The position numbers and the translations under genes are program-made. The notes under the pieces were generated by a model. The model saw only the letters and a program-made list of their open reading frames with translations. It searched no databases and had not been told where the DNA came from. A DNA stretch of 64,000 bases, from positions 1-64,000 of the forward strand of contig JBDTEO010000017.1 of assembly GCA_039922495.1 (NCBI GenBank), in the 5' to 3' direction. Source of the DNA: JALYYC01 sp039922495. Lineage in GTDB: Bacteria; Chloroflexota; Dormibacteria; CF-121. Position 1 is the first letter of the stretch, and each line of letters begins with the position of its first letter. This document shows positions 60,833 to 64,000 of this stretch, piece by piece.

Positions 60833-62422
60833 TCAGCCGAGCAACTCGCCAATCAGGGGGATCGGCAGGTTACCGCAGTCGAGGAACGCATCGTGAAACT
60901 GTCTCAGCGAGTAGCCGGGGCGCGGCTCGTGCTTCCGCCGCAGGTCGTAGATGAGCAATTTCCCGAGGGTATAGGTCAGGTAGAGCGGATCCCAGGCGCC
61001 GCGCGTGGCTTCGCGGGTCGCGGGCAGCTCACTTTGAAACCCGATCCGCTTGAACACTTCGACCGCCTCGCCGATGGTCATCTGGCGGCAATGCAAGCCA
61101 AGCGCCACGATGGCGCGGCAGTCGCGCAGCAGCGCATCCATCGTCTGGGCGAAGCCGAGCGCTGGCGTGGATGAGAATCCCGTGTCGACCATCATTTCCT
61201 CGCAATAGTGGGCATAGCCTTCCCCGGTGCCCTGTACCCAGAAAACGCGCCGCGTGAGCGACGACGCCCGGCGTTCATGAAGCGCCTGCACGTAATGGCC
61301 GGGATAGGCTTCGTGGATCGAGGTGTTGGTCAGCACTGCATAGTTCAGGTAGCGTAACCACTCCTCGCTCCGGGCGCGGCCCCAGGCGGGCGTCGGGACG
61401 GTGACGTAGTAGTAGCACTCCTGGGCGGTTGACTCCAGCGGGCCGGCGCTATCGAGCGCGGCGCTGATGTAGGAGGCGTAGGCGGGCGTTGGCTTCACCC
61501 TGCAGCGCGCCTCCGAGGGGATCGACAGCAGCTCTCGCTCCAGGACGAAGTGCCGGATGGATTCGAGCATGTCGCTCACATCCGCGATGATGCTGTCCGC
61601 CGTCGGATGACTGCGCTCGATCTGCTTGAGCGCTCCGGCGATCCCCAGGTCCGGCGCCAACTGACGCGCGAACTCCTCGGCGCGCGCGGTGTTCCGGTTG
61701 ACGTCATCCTGGATCATCTGCTCGAGGGTCGGAAGGTCCAGGTCGACCATCTCGCGGCAGGCGAGGAGCTGCTGGAAGCGCGTCGCGCCCAGCGGGTCGT
61801 GTTCGTGCGCGGCGGCCAAGCGCGAGGTCAGGAAGCCGACAAACTCGTGGACCAGCGCGACCGCCGAATCGATCCGCGCCACCAGCGCGCGATCGGCTTC
61901 CGCGATAGCGCGGACCTCCCCGTCGAGATAGTCGGCCTGCCCGGCGGCAGCCTCGATGGCGACCTCGAGGTTTGGACGAGGGAGCGAGGCCCCGAGGTTG
62001 TCACGGGCTGCCTCCAGGTACCCCGCATAGTTGTCCAGGTGCTGCCCGAGGCTCTGGAGCCGGACCGGCAGCGGGGCATACTGGCGTTTCAGATAGGGAC
62101 TGACGTCGAGCTCCGAGCCGGCGCCGGTGTAGTACAGCGGGTCGGTGAACGGCGTCCGTTGCTCCGCAAGTTCGAAGCGGCTCGCCCGCAGCTGGGCCGT
62201 CAGCGCCCGGTGGTCAATGTTCTGGTCACGAGTGAGGGCGTCCGGTCGGGCCATCGCCGCCAGTTGTTGGTCAATTTCCTGGATGCGAGCCTGGATGGAG
62301 CCCGCGGAGGCATCGCCGACGACCCCGTCGAAGGCATGCTCTCCCACGACGCGGGCGTGGGCTGGTGCGAAGCGAAAGAACCCGTCGATCACGGCAGCCT
62401 CGGTCGAATTCCAGCCCAGCAC
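60833..62422 (-). CDS. DUF885 zinc-metallopeptidase-like protein
   Basis: 529 aa. The metal motif HEAYPGHYVQALH is the characteristic HExxxGH of DUF885, a collagenase/oligopeptidase-like family, with SIHEAY and EGYAHYCEEMM (third ligand region) further on. There is no signal peptide, so it is likely cytoplasmic. Starts at GTG 62422. A peptidase role is known for some relatives; the substrate here is unknown. Confidence 0.85.
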   Translation of the reverse strand: MLGWNSTEAAVIDGFFRFAPAHARVVGEHAFDGVVGDASAGSIQARIQEIDQQLAAMARPDALTRDQNIDHRALTAQLRASRFELAEQRTPFTDPLYYTGAGSELDVSPYLKRQYAPLPVRLQSLGQHLDNYAGYLEAARDNLGASLPRPNLEVAIEAAAGQADYLDGEVRAIAEADRALVARIDSAVALVHEFVGFLTSRLAAAHEHDPLGATRFQQLLACREMVDLDLPTLEQMIQDDVNRNTARAEEFARQLAPDLGIAGALKQIERSHPTADSIIADVSDMLESIRHFVLERELLSIPSEARCRVKPTPAYASYISAALDSAGPLESTAQECYYYVTVPTPAWGRARSEEWLRYLNYAVLTNTSIHEAYPGHYVQALHERRASSLTRRVFWVQGTGEGYAHYCEEMMVDTGFSSTPALGFAQTMDALLRDCRAIVALGLHCRQMTIGEAVEVFKRIGFQSELPATREATRGAWDPLYLTYTLGKLLIYDLRRKHEPRPGYSLRQFHDAFLDCGNLPIPLIGELLG

Positions 62423-62469
62423 CTCGTGAGGCTAACAAAGGTCCGGCGGCCGGCCCGGTCGGGCTGGTT

Positions 62470-62506
62470 TGTAACGACCCCAGCCCCGTCACAGTCGCCG
62501 TAAGAG
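62470..62506 (+). promoter_or_regulatory. motif cluster before the S8 protease gene
   Basis: TGTAACG (62470-62476), CACAGTC (62490-62496) and GTAAGAG (62500-62506) occur in the same order as before the LysM-CHAP gene, with a further TGTTACG at 62512. They lie 30-65 bases before ATG 62535. They may be a shared regulator or sigma-factor site. Confidence 0.35.
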
Positions 62507-62534
62507 ATCGCTGTTACGTTGGCGTCACCGAATC

Positions 62535-64000
62535 ATGGTCCAAAAGGCATCCGCCCGTCACGGCCCGGCGCCAATCGTCCGCGCCCTCGCGGGCGGCGCC
62601 GCTGCGCTTGGCTTGCTCCTTACCGTGGTTCCCGCCACCGCCCTCGCCAGCTCCGGGAATCGGCATGTCGACCACCACATCCTCGAGCAGCTGGCCCGCG
62701 GGCCACGCGTTCAGGTGATCGTGGTGGCGCGCCACAACCTCGATGCTCTCGAGGGCGACCTTCACCGTGCCGGCGTCAAGCATCCGCAGCTGGTGCCGAT
62801 CGTCCACGGCTTGACCGCCGAGTTGACCGCCAGCCAGATCGACTACCTGGCCGGCGCGGCCAACGTCGAGCGAATCGTTTACGATGCGCCCGTCCGGCTG
62901 TCGGACACGGCCCTCGACCCGGCCGCTCTCGTCAGCGCCTATCCGGCGGTCATGGATGCCGTGGGGCTTTGGAGCAACCGCGTCGATCCGCTGACCGGAA
63001 AGGGGATCGGTGTCGCGGTGATCGACAGTGGCATGGCCTCCCACCCGGATTTCGGCAGCCGTATCGTGCTGAACAAGAACTTCAATCCCGGCGTGGCGGG
63101 CGCCATCGACAGCTACGGCCACGGAACGGCGGTCGCCGGGATCATCGGCGGGAACGGCACCGCCAGCCGAGGCGAGTTCATCGGCGTTGCGCCCCAGGTC
63201 AATCTCATCAACCTGCGCGTCAACGACGGGAGCGGGGCCGCGCCAACTTCGACCATCATGAACGCCATCCTCTGGGCGGTCATCAACCGTGACACCTACA
63301 ACATTCGCGTCATGAACCTCTCGCTCTCGGCATCTGTCCAGGAGAGCTACGTGACGAGCCCGATCGACGCGGCCGTCGAGTACGCCTGGCTCAAGGGCAT
63401 CGTCGTGGTGGTCGCGGCCGGCAACAACGGCCCCAACAGTGCCCTGTATGCCCCGGCTAATGACCCCTTTGTGATCACGGTCGGGGCAACGGACGACGGT
63501 GGCACGGCAACCGTCGCTGACGACACCCTGGCCAGTTTCTCCAGCTTTGGGAAGACCCAGAACGGGTACAGCAAACCCGAGCTGGTCGCCCCCGGGCGCC
63601 ACATCATCACCACCCTCGCGCCGAACAGCAACTTCGCCGTCAACTATCCGACGCACCTGGTCGGCACCGGCTACATCCAACTGAGCGGCACCTCGATGGC
63701 CGCGCCGATGGTCTCCGGCGTCGTGGCCCTGTACCTCGAGCGCCACCCGACGGTGCGTCCCGGGCAGCTGAAAGCGCTTCTGCTCGCCACCGCCCGTCCG
63801 ATCGCGGTGGCGGGCACCGGCGCCGGCTACCCGAGCGCGGCCCTGGCCATCAACCACCTGGGTCTGGTGGGGAACGCGAACCACGGGATCGATCCGAACA
63901 ACTTCCTCAAGGTCATGTACCTGCAGGCGAACAGCATGCAGAGCCTGCCGAGCGTGTCCTGGGACAGCGTCTCCTGGGATAGCGTCTCGTGGGACAGCGT
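62535..64000 (+). CDS. secreted subtilisin-like S8 protease, cut by the window end
   Basis: At least 488 codons. A Sec signal (ALAGGAAALGLLLTVVPAT) and a propeptide (~residues 45-130) precede the catalytic domain. D164 is in GVAVIDSGMA, H196 in SYGHGTAVAG, the oxyanion Asn in VAAGNNGPNS, and S387 in SGTSMAAPM. The chain then runs into SVSWDSVSWDSVSWDS repeats, as in many large extracellular S8 proteases of Actinomycetota and Chloroflexota. The gene continues past 64000, so its length is unknown. A long opposite-strand frame here is a shadow. Confidence 0.92.
   Translation, partial: MVQKASARHGPAPIVRALAGGAAALGLLLTVVPATALASSGNRHVDHHILEQLARGPRVQVIVVARHNLDALEGDLHRAGVKHPQLVPIVHGLTAELTASQIDYLAGAANVERIVYDAPVRLSDTALDPAALVSAYPAVMDAVGLWSNRVDPLTGKGIGVAVIDSGMASHPDFGSRIVLNKNFNPGVAGAIDSYGHGTAVAGIIGGNGTASRGEFIGVAPQVNLINLRVNDGSGAAPTSTIMNAILWAVINRDTYNIRVMNLSLSASVQESYVTSPIDAAVEYAWLKGIVVVVAAGNNGPNSALYAPANDPFVITVGATDDGGTATVADDTLASFSSFGKTQNGYSKPELVAPGRHIITTLAPNSNFAVNYPTHLVGTGYIQLSGTSMAAPMVSGVVALYLERHPTVRPGQLKALLLATARPIAVAGTGAGYPSAALAINHLGLVGNANHGIDPNNFLKVMYLQANSMQSLPSVSWDSVSWDSVSWDS
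63951..64000 (+). repeat. 15-nt tandem repeat encoding SVSWD
   Basis: AGCGTCTCCTGGGAC-type units of 15 nt occur at least three times, with silent changes (TCC/TCG, GAC/GAT), and the array runs off the window. The pentapeptide SVSWD is likely a cell-wall-spacing or adhesive stalk. Confidence 0.85.

Noticed and set aside
62514..63884. 456-aa minus-strand frame under the S8 protease
   Set aside because: The opposite strand encodes an intact subtilase with signal peptide and all catalytic motifs. The minus frame has no family character and is a GC-driven shadow.

Overview
The window is 64 kb of dense, GC-rich bacterial chromosome. It has many GTG/TTG starts, 4-nt gene overlaps, Gram-positive-style lipoproteins, and a secreted subtilase ending in SVSWD repeats. 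These traits fit a soil Terrabacteria lineage of the Chloroflexota / Candidatus Dormibacterota / Actinomycetota type. The phylum is inferred from protein style; no marker gene in the window fixes it. I found no rRNA, tRNA, CRISPR array or intact insertion sequence.

Layout. 1-8.8 kb: a polyamine-to-GABA block (potADBC transporter, aminobutyraldehyde dehydrogenase, GABA aminotransferase) with a Flp pilin gene between. 8.8-15.1 kb: an ABC-2 exporter, two tandem flavin-split-barrel proteins, an internally deleted alpha/beta hydrolase, an M20 deacylase and a Clp_N/site-2-protease fusion. 15.2-31 kb: housekeeping and stress genes (topoisomerase IB, plsC, glpX, MarR-YceI, DUF1326/DUF2182, amidase, methyltransferase, 5'-3' exonuclease, ArsR/SRPBCC, typA). 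31-38.2 kb: a SelW-like gene with an in-frame TGA, a D,D-carboxypeptidase, a histidine kinase flanked by two paralogous response regulators, and a cytochrome b cassette. 38.2-39 kb is decayed DNA. 39-46.1 kb: lipoprotein, VOC protein, pyruvate dehydrogenase E1alpha/E1beta/E2, a deacetylase pseudogene, queF plus a queuosine-precursor transporter, and an HtrA-like protein lacking all three catalytic residues. 46.1-64 kb: cysS/mshC-type ligase, DUF309, histidine kinase, PHP phosphoesterase, hotdog-hydrolase fusion, LysM-CHAP hydrolase, amidase with a small AtzG-like partner, a 473-aa unknown, a sulfite-oxidase-like molybdoenzyme, a class V aminotransferase, an EamA pseudogene, a DedA-RDD fusion, DUF885 and the start of an S8 protease.

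The most notable object is at 31128-31397. It is an Rdx/SelW-family gene in which the second residue of the CxxC motif is an in-frame TGA. Fifteen nucleotides downstream is a perfect 6-bp stem closing a GGUCU loop, the hallmark of a bacterial SECIS element. Ordinary ORF calling misses this gene. Two genome-style patterns also stand out. Several genes appear to start with CTG inside CTGA stop/start overlaps. Several genes are missing internal blocks (alpha/beta hydrolase, polysaccharide deacetylase, EamA transporter, and less certainly a VOC and an SRPBCC protein).
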